Shown: positions 34,811 through 46,561, counted from the first letter of the stretch. The stretch: DNA of 64,000 nt from Tetrastigma voinierianum (GCA_016808115.1 JAEQBH010005385.1:1-64000), one strand, 5' to 3'. Program-made: numbers and translations. Notes: a model not told the origin generated them from the sequence alone.

Positions 34811-35660
34811 AGTTTTAGCCCAGTAAGTTCTTTATATATTCTTGGCCCAGACTTGAGGCCATATTCTGTTCTGAAATAGTTGCTATATGGCATTTTTAAA
34901 TAATATTTTTAGTTTAAATAATTTATCGCAAATCATAACTTTTCTGATCTTTTTAAACTAAAAAATCGTTCTAATTATTTAAACTAAAAATCATATAAAT
35001 TTGAGAAAATTATGATTTTACTCAAACATAATCTTTAAAATCTTTGTAATAAAATAGTAAATACCGCTATCATCAACGTTGGTATTATTATTTTTAAAAA
35101 ATTTAAAATGTCGCTGTTGAGGATAACGGTATATATTTCAAAAAAAATTATAAAGCCGTTGTTGATGATATTGGTATTTTCACATTTGCTTAGGCAACGA
35201 ATTAGATTGGACAATAATTTTAAAAATAAATAAATTTTGTAATTTTTAAAAAATATTATTTTAATCAAAAACTTGAAAAAAGGAAGAAAAGAAAATTTGA
35301 AGGAATATCAAAATTATTTTCTGTATTAATAATTCAATATATATTTCTATTCAAATATTTACATTTATTTTAGTCTAAAATTGAGTGAAAAAGAATCATT
35401 TTGGATTAAAATGGTACTTTTCAAATGCTCCTTTTAGTTTAATAATTTATCTAAAATCATAACTTTCCCAAATATTTTAAACTAAAATCGTATAATTTTT
35501 TTAAACATATCTTCTTTATATGGCGTTTTTAAATAATTTTTAGTTTAAATAATTTATCTAAAATCATAAACTTTTCCAAATCTTTTAGCGAAAAATCGTT
35601 CCAATTATTTGAACTAAAAATCATATAGATTTGGAAAAATTATAATTTTGAATAGGTATT
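34811..35660. repeat. AT-rich segment with repeated inverted TTTAGTTTAAATAATT motifs
   Basis: A block of about 110-130 bp with TTTTAGTTTAAATAATTTATC and its inverse ATTATTTAAACTAAAAATC occurs at 34895-35030 and 35515-35655, and partly at 35415-35500. Each full block could fold into a hairpin. No coding potential. Confidence 0.6.
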
Positions 35661-36640
35661 TAACCGGGGAAAGAAGAGTGATTACATTTACACCTTTAAA
35701 TATCTCTCGCACCCCATTACTAATTACACCCCAAAATATTAGCTCTTTCTGCACTCATTCCTTTAAACAACATTCCCCATCCCTCTACTCCATCTGGCAC
35801 TATCTTTGACCTCCATATTAGGTTTGTTCCCCGAGCCCATACTCCCGATTTTTACCCAAAACGTAAACCAATACGATCGAGAGATTAAACAAAAAATATC
35901 AGTAAGTTTGCTTTTGTTATTGAACAATGTGCATTTAGTTAAATATCCAAGAAATATGAAGAAGTTTGCATTTTTTTTTGAAATTTCGTCTGTTTTGGTT
36001 TAGGATTCTATGTTACTAGGATTCTCAAATCGAAGTTGAGAACTTCTTCTCGGATTTCATTGAATCGGAGAAAATGATTCTTAGGATTTCATGATGTCAG
36101 GAGAAATCTTCTCTCCTATTTAGTATTTACTTCTGTTTGGCTCATAGGAAACAGGCCAGTTTGTTTTGTTCCTCTGTAAATGTGGAATGCGACTACTCTG
36201 TAATTTATTTCCGTTCTGCCTTTTTTTCTTTCAAGCATGTGTATTCTGTTTGGCTCCTAATAAACGGAGCAATTTAATTTTGTTTCTCTCCGTAAATGTA
36301 GAATGCGACTTCTCTGCAATTTGATTCGTTTCTTTTTTTTTTCTCTATTCTTTTACTGCCTCAGAGATCAAACGGTGTGTTATGTTCTTATTGTTTGGAA
36401 AACCGTGAGCAAGACTAGATAGAGAAATCTAGTAATACAAGAATACCTTCCGATATGTGTATCCGTATGATGAGAATAGTGTTTAGTGGTTCAGTTTGAT
36501 TTTTTTCAGTCAACCTGATGGCGGTTTTGTAATCTCATTGGAAGAAGCGAAGAACAAATGTATTTTATCAGACTTTTCAAGCGGTTCTCTGTTTCTCAAG
36601 AAATTAAACCACTGACTAAATTGGGCCTAGGAAGTAATCT
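35661..36640. other. Non-coding AT-rich DNA with a 110-bp tandem duplication
   Basis: No gene seen. 36131-36236 and 36245-36340 are diverged direct repeats (TTCTGTTTGGCTC ... GAATGCGACT ... CTCTG). Confidence 0.55.
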
Positions 36641-36649
36641 GATGGATTT

Positions 36650-36985
36650 CCCTTTGCAAAGCTCCGAATATCAAAAAACAATTCTCAGAATACAAAGCTC
36701 CGGATATCAAAAAACAAGTCTCAAAATACAAAGCTCCGGATATCAAAAATATAATCTCTCTATCAAAAAACAATTCTTAAAAAACAATTCTTAGAACAAT
36801 TCTCAAAATTCCGGATTTCCAAATCCGGTATATTTCCCATTTACCGGATATCACAAATCCGGTAATAACAATAAAATCCGGATTTTGATATCCGGTATAT
36901 TGTTTTCATCCGGACTGATGCATGGGTTGTGAATATATTTGATTCCAATATGGAGGATAGTATAAATATCCGGATTTTGGTCGGA
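36650..36985. repeat. CCGGATATC-rich repeat cluster
   Basis: Three tandem 36-bp units (CAAAGCTCCGGATATCAAAA) at 36658-36760, then scattered CCGGATATC, ATCCGGTA and TCCGGATTTT in both orientations to 36985. Confidence 0.8.
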
Positions 36986-38835
36986 TTAAGCCAATCCTGC
37001 AAAAAATCGAACCTCAACTTCCTCGTCTTCCTTCTCCACTATTTTAAAGCTAATTTTAACGCCTTCCTCGCTATTTTTCATCGCCATTGTCACTATGTTT
37101 TTCAGTATTGGGAGCCATTGCGGAGGAGGAAGAAGGGAATTGGGGTGCAGAGAGATGAAGAAGCAGAAGAAAGAAATATAAAAATTAGGGTTAAGGGTAA
37201 ATGTGTGGCCCCTCACGTATGCGTTTTTAAAGGGGTGTGTAGAAATAGAGGGAGTTGGCAAATGGAACTGCTGGGAAGAGCGCCACTCCTCTCTCTCTCT
37301 CTCTTTCTCATTCGCTAGGGTTGATATTCTTTAATTTTTTTGTTGGCTTTTGCCTAATCCAGAGGATCGGAGCGAGAGGAAGAAGAGTTCCGTTCGAGTT
37401 TAGTAATGGCTGGCTTCTCTCTTCAGATCCGCCTTCATTGGCGAGTGCACCCATCTTGTGGGTGATTCTTCTAGATTCTTCATGTCGATCTTGGTTGAGT
37501 TTGAGTTGCTCTAATTGGGATGTCTTTGGTTTTTGTTTTTGGTTTGGTGGAAATCGGAACGATAATAATAAGAAACTTGTTTTGGAAGATTTCGAGGTTT
37601 TGTTTTGATGTATAGATGTGAATATTATCCAATTAGATCTAATATTTATATTATTTTATTTTGCTTTTGTACTCTTAAGGCTCTTGATGCATTTATCAAT
37701 CACCCATGAAGTTTTAGTTATCAGATTGATTGAGCTTATTAATATCATTAATTTACCTATCATATCAACATCTATATATGATAAGTTCTGAAGTTATTAT
37801 TTTATTGTTAACAGTTGGTAGATAGGTGAATAATTTCGTGATGAAATTTCTAATAGTTATTAATTTTGTAGAGTTGATTTTGATGTCCTTTTTCTATGAT
37901 ACATTATCCATTCTTACATTTAGTTTGATAAATTTAATAATCGGAGTTCATTGTTAAATCTATGTCAAATGAAATTTCGTGCAGTTGATTTACTAAAGTA
38001 AATTCCTTCTTAATAATATCTAATTTTTCTTTACTTGTTGGACTCTATCAATCTGAATTTATGACCGACCGAACACACTTTCCTTTGCCTAATCACATTG
38101 ATCAAACATCATCCATTAACTCAAGCCTAACCCGATTCAACCCATATTTGAAACAATAATTGATGAACTGATCGATCAAGATTTGGGAGAGTAAACTTTA
38201 GTTGATGCTGGGTGAGTTAATGAGCTTTATGTTTGGTTTGAGCTCGGGTAGATTACCAATCAAACTTAACATGACAAACTTTGGTGTGCACCTCTAGGAT
38301 CGTAAGATAAAATTTTAATGTATGTAGTTCATGTCGTCTATAATTAGAGTGTTCAAACACAGATTGTCTTGGAGATTCACGTGATTTAACAATCTAGTGA
38401 GCATGCTATCGGGGCACCTTTGTCTTGCCGCCCTAAGAGAATTTGCCTTGTGTTGTTTGCACTGCCGGGTTCACTCATCCAACATTTAAATAATTCAACT
38501 CTCTTTGGTTAAGTTTGATCCACTTCTTTCACTTCTAATTGTATTCTCGAAACTTGAAAAAAACTGGAACATTCATTCTGAGCTTTATACAATTACAAGT
38601 AGTAGAAATTTAGGTTTGTAATGTAGATATTTTTTGGACTTAATTGCATGGTTGTCACTCAGCCAGATTATTCACGATGCGAGTTTTGGTGAATCGCCAG
38701 GCTGATAGTAGGAAGTGTGGCGGCTCAAAAATATGCATTATATGCAATTATCCGCAATTTAGTAGACCGCCTTGCACTTAAGCAGGTTCTTTCTCGGGTT
38801 GCCCTTGCTCTTCATGACAAGCTTGAGCTCAGCAC
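36986..38835. other. Gene-poor DNA; possible 5' end of a lost gene near 37300-37460
   Basis: 37120-37460 is richer in GC, with a CT microsatellite (37290-37312) and CGCTAGGGTTG before an ATG at 37406, which looks like a plant 5' untranslated region. The ORF from that ATG is only about 19 codons and no known protein follows. 37620-38835 is AT-rich and I see nothing in it. Confidence 0.35.
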
Positions 38836-38837
38836 TC

Positions 38838-38875
38838 TGCACTACAAGAAATATGAGCTATAGTGGCTGCTGTCG
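38838..38875 (+). other. Second CACTA-type terminus
   Basis: CACTACAAGAAATATGAGC followed by TATAGTGGC, in the same orientation as 34409. No opposite end found. Confidence 0.45.
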
Positions 38876-39064
38876 AGGAGTTCATAAAATTCGTGACTAA
38901 AAATATATATTTCCAATGTTTATTAAATTCATGTGGTGTGAAGAATTTTCACCAATCTTGCGTGGGGAAAAATTTGAGGTGAGTCGTGTATACTGTGGTC
39001 ACATGAGTCTTTTGGCGCTACCATAAATTGACCAATGAGCATCACGGGGTCTATAATGTTGCCA

Positions 39065-39185
39065 TATTAATGCGAAATTCTATTTACACCCCTGAATTTC
39101 TCTATACACATTAGAGAGATGGGGTGTAAAAATGGGATATTAATGTGTGATATAGTTGTATAGAAATTCTTGGGTATAATAAATT
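39065..39185. repeat. Short hairpin-forming element (MITE-like)
   Basis: TTTACACCCC at about 39083 and GGGGTGTAAA at about 39121 form a stem around TCTCTATAC...AGAGAGA. A related TTTACACC stretch is near 35690. This could be a miniature inverted-repeat element. Confidence 0.4.
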
Positions 39186-39540
39186 TCTCATATTCTTTCC
39201 TAAATCGTTATTCCTCTCACGCCTTCAATCTCTCAATGAATAGATTTTCTCTTCCATTAAACCTCCCTTGAGCACTTGTGATTTGGGCTCGCGATGCTGA
39301 AGTCCTCGAATTTGGCTTCTACCTCATGTTACTTTAAATCGCTCTGATCGTACTCTCCACAGTCCTAATCCTTACGTTTTCTTCAATTTTGAGTTGGCTG
39401 ATTAGAGAGCTCCATAAAATATAATAATAATTTAATAGCTTCTTTTATGTGTTTTAATGCATTTGTGAATTTGAATAATTTTGATTGAGTGTAGTTGTAA
39501 TATTTGTGATGATGTTTGTGAATGGAAAAACTAGGGTTCA

Positions 39541-39648
39541 AAGAGGAAGCTAGCGAACCATGAGGGATATCAAAGTCCAGAAGCTCATCCTGAACATATC
39601 TGTCGCGGTGAAAGTGACCATCGTCTCACTAGGGCTACTAAGGTTTTC
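39541..39648 (+). pseudogene. 60S ribosomal protein L11 (uL5) N-terminal fragment
   Basis: From the ATG at 39560 the plus strand reads MRDIKVQKLILNISV, which is the near-invariant N-terminal block of eukaryotic ribosomal protein L11 (uL5). After this a base change or indel at about 39605 shifts the frame; the following codons in the other frame (about 39620-39645) still fit the next conserved block. The upstream AAGCTAGCGAAC matches the preceding codons with a small deletion. About 35 codons of a protein of about 180 residues are present. There is no sign of the other exons, so it is a captured or duplicated piece, not a gene. Confidence 0.8.
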
Positions 39649-39649
39649 T

Positions 39650-40950
39650 CATCTTCTCTATAGGAATGTAGATTTAAACAAAATGCGCACATGTTTAGTA
39701 TTTGTGCTCACGAAACTTTATTCTAGTGCTGATTTCGTTTTTGCTTTATGTGATCGTTCAGGAGCCTGAGTGATTAATTGAATGGTCATCGTAGACGAAA
39801 TCTTCTGACTTGTTGATTGGTATAAACACTTGCCAGAATTTCACATTTCCTTCTCAAAATTCTTTCTTGTTATTTTACTTCCAGTTTGGTTTCTCCTCCA
39901 CATCTTGGTACTGAAGTTTATCTTCTTGAATTTGTGAAATTAGGTCCATTTTCTCATTATTAGAAGTTATTATAGTTCTTTGGTAAATAAAAAAGATTTT
40001 ATCTTTGTTATATTAATCGGTGGTTCAACAAGAATGTTGCTCAGATACAATGATTCAAATCCATATATTATTGGTTTTTGTTGATTTCTGGCTTTATGTT
40101 CATTGGAATTTCTTGAATAACTTTGAAAGTAGACATGGAGAATGACTATATTTTCTAATGGGGATTCTCTCCTTTTTTTTTTCTTTTAGTTTTATAATTT
40201 ATCTATTTAGATTTTAAGGAAAACATCAATCATGGTTAATTGAACATGCTGGATTAGGAGTTTCTATTTGAATTTCAACCTAGATCAATTACTTCGAAAT
40301 GAAAGTCTGGGATTATGCTGCATAAAACTACACTAAACTTTTTTACCAAAACAGATATAAGACTAGATGTTCTTCTGTGAAATATGAACATCGTACAACC
40401 CAAGAAAAGAACCAGTTGGAGAAGATCTACTTAGGTTGCCTGCTACACTTAATTTTTATGTTGATGGGATAATCCTAAGATGTAAATCCATCCATCAATA
40501 TCACTTATAAGTATAACTTGAGGGGGAAAAACTGAACATACACTTCCATCCAAATCTTCATTTAAGTTTGAATTTTACACCCAGTAATTATGTAATACCT
40601 GTGCTATGATCAAATATGGTAGTCTGATTACAGAATTATATATGCAGTCAACAAACAACCCAACTTTAGTGATAATTTTAACAAATATAGGATTCAAATA
40701 GAAAGGAACAGAATTTCTTTTTTTTTTTTTTGTTGCAAGGGACTTTGGCCAAGGGCAAGTGCTTCAACTATGTGAAGATTAGGGAGCATGAAAAGCCAGT
40801 CTTACACAGAGCTAGACCTTCAAAACTCTATAATCTCACAACTCAGGAGACACCATAGCCCTTGGCTACCATCCTATTTGATAGGCAATCTGAAGAAATA
40901 TAATAAATATTAGTTGAAGGGGCCGGTTTTTATGTCAAGTAATTGCATTA
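39650..40950. other. Non-coding AT-rich DNA
   Basis: No gene, LTR or repeat recognised. A poly-T run lies at 40718-40730. Confidence 0.5.
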
Positions 40951-40951
40951 C

Positions 40952-41885
40952 CAATAGGCCTATAGGCACCAAAATTGGAGTGACCTTTTTCAACTGGTTC
41001 AGGTCCTGGATGTACGCAAACAAAAAAAAATAAAACAAGAAACAAGGAAATTAATTAATGGTATATGTAATATTATTTCAATGTTTTTGCAGAAGATACC
41101 TGCAATAAGAATGATAATCCTATAAGGAAGCTACTCATCGCCATTCCAGCTGCAGAAACCTGCATGAATTGTAGAATTAGCTATTTTATTTGTTTATCAA
41201 CGATATAAACTACTTTCATAACAGATTCCTCCTCATCCTAACCATTAGAAGTGGTCGTCTTCCTGATTTGTTGATTAAGACTACACTGACAGCAGTAACT
41301 GGAATCTGTAGAAGAATATTTACATGTTTAAGAAAAACATTAAGCCAAGTCCTAAATCCAAATTGCTGTTAAATGAGAGTCAAGAACCTGAAGAATAGCA
41401 ATTGCTCTGCTGCCAAAAGTAGTTAAAAAATCTGTTATAAACAGCAGATTAATAACATCATTGTGTCATTTATATTTATATGAAGCAAGCCTAAAGGTCC
41501 TTTTTTTACCAGCTAACTTCAAGATGGAAGTAGTAAGGCATGTGATTGTAGTGACCCCTGAAATTTGTGTCAGCACCATCGGGCCAAAGACAACCTAAAC
41601 CAATTGGATTATCCGTAAACCGTCCGATGAGTAATTGAAAAGATTAACTGTGTTTATAAGGCTTTACAATGAGTGAATGAACATATATTCTCTGGAACAA
41701 CTCTGTAATTATAGCTTTTGCAATCCGCTGAAAGGTTTCTGTATACACCTGTAAAACAAATTGAGTCAGTCTCACTTATTCTAGTTCAAAGTCCAAATAG
41801 AAGAAAAAGCACTTTTCTGAGAAGTTACTATGATTTTTGCTTCTTCTAGAGCAACATTAGCTCTCTCTCCCCTTAGCCTCAAGTA
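40952..41885 (-). pseudogene. ERD6-like sugar transporter gene fragment, seven exons, reading frame kept
   Basis: Minus strand. Exons: 41885-41829 (LRLRGERANVALEEAKII), 41748-41668 (VYTETFQRIAKAI, LFQRIYVHSLI), 41594-41510 (VVFGPMVLTQISGV, TSILKLAG), 41431-41388 (FGSRAIAILQ), 41305-41243 (IPVTAVSVVLINKSGRRPLLM), 41159-41100 (VSAAGMAMSSFLIGLSFLLQ), 41005-40952 (DLNQLKKVTPILVPIGLL). Introns 1 to 6 have GT donors and AG acceptors, and the exon phases join with no stop. The order and motifs (KSGRRPLL; helices around LSFLLQ) match the central part of plant ERD6-like monosaccharide transporters of the major facilitator superfamily, which sit in the vacuolar membrane. The N-terminal six helices and the last part are missing. 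It is either a recently captured fragment or a truncated copy. Confidence 0.8.
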
Positions 41886-42155
41886 CTTTATGGCACATCA
41901 GCAGTAATAGATTTCGAATTCTCCATGGTTCAACTCTTCAAGCACTAAAATGTTTCTATTTTGTCTTCTGAATGCAGAGCATCCAAGAGTTGTGTCTGTT
42001 TTCTTAAACCAGAAAAAATAACTGCACACCCCTAGGTCTTGGGAATTTCGACTAGAGAATGGAAGATCTGCAGATTCCATCTAGGCAAAGGCGGATTTTG
42101 GAGAAGATATACTGATTGGGAACCTTGACACTAGTAATCTTGGTTTCTAGCTAAT
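41886..42155. other. Flank upstream of the transporter fragment
   Basis: A 60-codon minus ORF (42080-41898) lies here. It does not match the expected preceding transporter exon, and I see nothing else. Confidence 0.35.
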
Positions 42156-42159
42156 TAAA

Positions 42160-42390
42160 GCATCAAAATAGAAAAAATCAAAAAGTTTAGACACTTGATT
42201 GAATAAAAATAAAGTTGAAACACTAAAATGGAAAAAATCGAAAAGTTTAGACACTACTGAACAAAATAAAGTTGAGACATCAAAATAGAAAATCATAAAG
42301 TGTACACACTTGATTGAACAAAATAAAGTCAGACACCAAAATAGAAAAATGGAAAAGTTGAGACACCATATGATTAAATAAAATTTAAAA
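42160..42390. repeat. About 60-bp minisatellite, four units
   Basis: Units of the form CAAAATAGAAAAATC, AAAAGTTTAGACAC, TGATTGAACAAAATAAAGTTGAGACAC repeat four times with small indels. The 123-codon minus ORF across them is a product of the repeat. Confidence 0.8.
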
Positions 42391-42710
42391 GAGAAATATA
42401 AAAAATAGTAAATAGTTGCAATAGGGATTGAATGTATAAATGAAAATGTATTTAATATATTTAATATTAAAATTATAATTTTATTAAATTTAAATGCATT
42501 CCATAATTTAACATACAAGATTTTTTTAAATATTTAATTATTGTATAAATTATATTAAAAGATTTATTAGACAATTTATGATGTTTTTATCTTTTTAGTA
42601 ATAAATGAGGTAAAAATTTAAAATAAAAATAGTTTAAACAATAAAATATAATATGTTAATCCTATATTATAATAATAATATTATTACCTCATCATGTCTA
42701 ACTCATAAGT
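42391..42710. other. AT-rich spacer
   Basis: Very AT-rich, no ORF or repeat of note. Confidence 0.5.
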
Positions 42711-42970
42711 AGAGGTGACAATTTGGACAGGCGAGTATGGTTGAACCGACATCGGGCTTAGTCAAAATTGGTCTAGTTTTTTTGGGCCTAAAATTCAGTA
42801 GCCCAACCCGCCCTAAAATCTGGGTAGGCTGGGCCAAATTTCCTTGCAAAGGCAAATTTAGGCGAAGGGTCGAGCCTTCGCCAAATTTGGCACTGCTTCG
42901 ACCACAATTTAACGTCTAACTCGATCCTAATTTCTGGTGGACTGGCCTCTACTTAAAATTGCCACCCCCT
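42711..42970. mobile_element. MITE-like element with GGTGACAATTT/AAATTGCCACC ends
   Basis: About 260 bp with imperfect inverted ends (AGGTGACAATTTGG at left, AAATTGCCACCCC at right) and GGGCC-rich middle. This end type is common in plant hAT-related MITEs. A duplicated flank CATAAG/CATAAG is possible but not clean. Confidence 0.45.
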
Positions 42971-43156
42971 TACCATAAGGTAGAGCCTAACGTTTCAAAA
43001 GGCAAGGGCATAAAGGGAAGGGCCTTAGGTCTCGAGTCCAAGTGGGGACAATTTACTCCATCAGAATCAAAGTATTTAGCTTTAAAAAAAATTAAATCCA
43101 TGTGCCTATAAAAAAACGATTAAATCCTTGTGTTAGAAAAGGAAATATTTGACTAG

Positions 43157-43571
43157 ATGTTTTTCCTTTTTTGATAAGTAAACTGAACATGTATTAAACT
43201 AAAAAAGAGCATGAACACCCCAAAGTATACATGAAGTATATAGGGGCACCAAAGAAACAAAAACTTACCACCCCAACAATCAAAGCCCTTAGAAGATACA
43301 CATGAGAATTCTAGTTATTGAGCAATCCACATTAGGAACTACCCCGACCCAAGATTTTTTTTTTGATAGGCACACCTACTCAAGAAATTAAAGCCCTGAC
43401 AAAATAGAGCTTCGACCATGTAGGAGAAAAAACCTCGTCCTCAAAAACAATTATATTTCTCTTTTTCCATATTGCCCAAAGAAGACTTAAGGGAGCCGCT
43501 AACCACAACTTTCTGGCTTTCTTTTTGATTGGGATGCCATACCAATCTGGTAACACATCTTTTACCATAGA
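43157..43571 (-). pseudogene. 5'-truncated LINE end in the left arm
   Basis: Minus-strand ORF 43595-43380 reads KKKARKLWLAAPLSLLWAIW and KKRNIIVFEDEVFSP, the end of a plant LINE ORF2 (zf-RVT region), followed by an untranslated tail ending AAAAAAGGAAAAA at about 43160. It is flanked by AAATATTTGACTAG (43143-43156) and AAATATTTGATTGG (43572-43585), a target duplication of about 14 bp. The same insertion with the same flanks is in the right arm. Confidence 0.8.
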
Positions 43572-44182
43572 AAATATTTGATTGGATGTTGACAACCAAA
43601 ATATTGATTTTTTTGTAGATAAATACTAGAAAATTTTTAATTACTAAACTAATTATTTTAAAAAATTAAATAAATAATTTTGGGTCAATCAAGTCAACCC
43701 GGACCGAACCCAAATGGGCTACGGGCTAAAATGAGTCGGACCAATTTGGCCGAAGCTATTCAAGAATCAATTTACAACTTAGCCTCGTAAAATCGAATTA
43801 AAGTGGACTAACTCACCGGGGTCAACCCATATTACCAACTTGCTCATGAGCGGTTTCGGGCCTCAACAGACACACCCGAGCTAACACCTAGTCCAAACGT
43901 CAAATACCTCCACCCATTTATGGGCAAAATCCACATATCTTCAACTTCTCATAGGGATTCATTCTTGTGGTAACACAAATAGTGGAAGAAAAAGAGAGAA
44001 ATTCCAACATAAAATCCAATCCTATAGCTCACTCCAAGGGTTCCTCATAAAACTTAGTAGAGAGATTCAGCGTTGAATTTGCAAGCAATTATTGGATATC
44101 TTCTATCTCTCCCCTCCCTCCTCTCACTCGTAAAACCCATCACTAACCGACGACATAAAAACAAAAAAAAAAAAACACTCAA

Positions 44183-45215
44183 ACATATAATTTAATCGAT
44201 TCCACCCGCGCTCAAATTTCTTGGTAAACAAACTCAAAAGCCCAACTAAACTGGGTAAGATCTCAAACTTTAAGAAACCCAAATCCAAACGACACATACA
44301 CAAGATAATAGATCATAATAAACCAATAAAAATCAAATAAGCCCCACCACCAAATATCATCTCATCAACTCAAAGAAACCCATAAAGCAAACAACCAAAA
44401 CATTATTCCCACTTAGAAAGCCAACAATCTGCTTGCAATCGCCATTATCGAGATGGTGAGACTGATACCTGATGATCCAGACTCGACTCAACTCCGAAAC
44501 TACACCGAAACATATAGCTAATCGATTCCACCTGAAGACGAGCCCCCTTGGTAAACAAACAAACTCAAAAGCCCAACAGGCCAACCGAACCAAGATCTAA
44601 AATCCTTAAGAAACCCAAATCCAAACGATTACCATACACAGCATAAAAATAATCACCATACACAACATAATAAACCAATAAAAAATTCAAACAAGCCCCA
44701 CCACCAACTCATTATCTCATCAACCCAAAGAAAAACCCACAAAGCAAACAACCAAAACATTATTCCCACTTAGAAAGCCAAATCAATCGATTTGGCAATC
44801 GCCATTAGGCCCATTACTGAGATGAGACTGATACCTGATGATCGAGACTCGACTCGACCAAACTACACCTAAACATATAGCCACTGATTCCACCTGTGTG
44901 CTCAAATTTCCTTGGTAAACAAACCCAAAGCCCAATGTACCCCAACCAAACCAAGATCTCAAATCCTTAAGAAACCCAAATCCAAACGATTACCATACAC
45001 AACATAATAGATCATAATAAACCAATAAAAAATCAAACAAGCCCCACCACCAGCTCATCATCTCATCAACCGAAAGAAAAACCCACAAAGCAAACAACCA
45101 AAACATTATTCCCACTGAGAAAGCCAAATCAATCGATTTGGCAATCGCCATTACTGAGATGAGACTGATACCTGATGATCGAGACTTGACTCGATTCGAC
45201 TCCGAAACTACACCG
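44183..45215. repeat. Threefold tandem repeat (units about 327-361 bp)
   Basis: Units start near 44183, 44510 and 44871, each with ACATATA...ATTCCACC, CTTGGTAAACAAAC, CAAGATCT, CATAATAAACCAATAAAAA, GCCCCACCACC and CATTATTCCCACTTAGAAAGCC. The right arm has a single unit (about 59900-60240). Confidence 0.85.
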
Positions 45216-45515
45216 AATCGAAGAGAGTCGTGCCGAGATGGGCAAAGGTGAATCAGAGTGGAGCCGAGCTAGTGGTCTCACCAACAATCTCCTACGGGAT
45301 TCTCCTCTCACGGTCTCACCGGAAGAGAGAAAGCACGAGGCTTCGCGACGATTGAGTGTGTGTTTTGGAGAGAGATCTTCCGTTTGAGAGGGTTTAGGGT
45401 TTAAGATGGAGCGAAATTCTAGGGTTAGGGTTTAGGATACATGGTTTTGGGGTTTAGGAGAGGGTTTTGGGTCTAAAGTTTTACTGTTGGTTTACGATTT
45501 AGGGTTCAAAATGTT

Positions 45516-45565
45516 CCAGTTCTTTATAATTTTTTTTTTTTTTGAAAGGCCAGTTCTTTATAATT
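45516..45565. repeat. Minimal retroposon scar: poly-T between 16-bp direct repeats
   Basis: CCAGTTCTTTATAATT at 45516-45531 and again at 45550-45565, with only a run of T and GAAAGG between. This looks like an A-tail-only LINE-mediated insertion on the minus strand with its target duplication. Confidence 0.7.
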
Positions 45566-46006
45566 ATATCATATGACACACAAGCATTAATAGTTTTATA
45601 TGACTTGCCTATTGACTCCGCGTAGATCAATTTCCTCAGGTGACATGCTCACTGCTCAAGCATCGCCTCACTTTCCGCTTCTCTGCAATTTTATAACCAG
45701 GTTAAGTGATTTTGTATTACAGCCTTAAATTTAATCATAGGAGTCTCAAACTACTATTATCCAGTTTTGGTAATGTATATATCATAGTTTATTATTAGAA
45801 TACCCTCAAACACCATCCTCTCCCATCATTACCGGACTTTGGATTCTCATTTTAAAACCAGCCTAACCTTATGGAGCCAACAAGAATGCGAATAAGATAC
45901 AAGTTCAAATATTTCTGCTATTTCTATACCTAAATTAAAAGAAAAAATATTTTTTTATTTTTAGGTTAAAGAACAATAATTTAAACACCCAACAAAGATT
46001 ATACCA

Positions 46007-46556
46007 GGTTAATTCATTACGGGTCGATTCGACCCAAATGAATCGAGCTCATTAGGGTTACAACTCAAAATGAGCCAGGTTAATTTGACCCATCTTTATT
46101 CAAGCCAGCTTTTGATTAATCCAATCCAAATCTAAGCGGGCTGTGAACTAAAACAAGTAAAAATGGACTTGACATTAAAATATTAAAAATAATAATAAAT
46201 AATAATTTTACAAATTTTATATTTTATAAAATAAAGTTTATTTGAAATACTTATAGTTTATTCTTATCTTCTTATTAGATTATACAAAATAAATTAGGAA
46301 TAATTGACATGAATAATCCAACCTTTCACACATCTTCTTTAAGTAGTCCCACTTGTGGATAATATGTGAATAAATCCAACTTTGGGAGGTGTCTTATCGT
46401 TTTCTGGGTCCCAACCTACTGATTGCAATGTTTTAAAACCGGGCTAGTCCTGGTTCATCATTCTAAACCTGCAGGTCGTACCAGATGAACGGTCCAAACC
46501 ACCTAGCCAAACCGTTAAACCACTTCTGAGTGATCGGTTTTTTGAAACCCAACGTC
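46007..46556 (-). repeat. Loop of the inverted repeat, part 1: copy of the LINE-A downstream segment
   Basis: 46090-46556 is the reverse complement of 33411-33865. In the loop it continues, across gypsy-2, into 58536-59070, which is the reverse complement of 32905-33430. The pre-insertion loop is thus one inverted copy of 32905-33865. Confidence 0.8.
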
Positions 46557-46561
46557 CATTT
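46557..46561. repeat. Target-site duplication CATTT, left copy (gypsy-2)
   Basis: CATTT precedes TGTAGACCCCC and is repeated at 58531-58535 after GGTCCACA. Joined, the flanks match the continuous sequence near 33420. Confidence 0.9.

Larger units (their letters stand above)
43070..46006 (+). repeat. Left arm of a large inverted repeat
   Basis: About 2.9 kb whose reverse complement is 59071-61350. The outer limit is near AGTATTTAGCT (43070) and the inner limit is ATACCA (46006). It carries a LINE 3' end (43157-43571), a threefold tandem repeat (44183-45215), a gene-like 5' region with GGGTTTAGGGTTTAAG (45390-45410), and a poly-T mini-insertion (45516-45565). No complete gene is seen. The arm is longer than the right one because of the tandem repeat. 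Confidence 0.88.

Noticed and set aside
42147..42518. 123-codon minus ORF rich in Phe, possible membrane protein
   Set aside because: It follows the period of the 60-bp minisatellite.
45385..45440. GGGTTTAGGGTTTA, possible interstitial telomere repeat
   Set aside because: Only two or three copies. This is the telobox motif common in plant 5' regions, next to other leader-like sequence.
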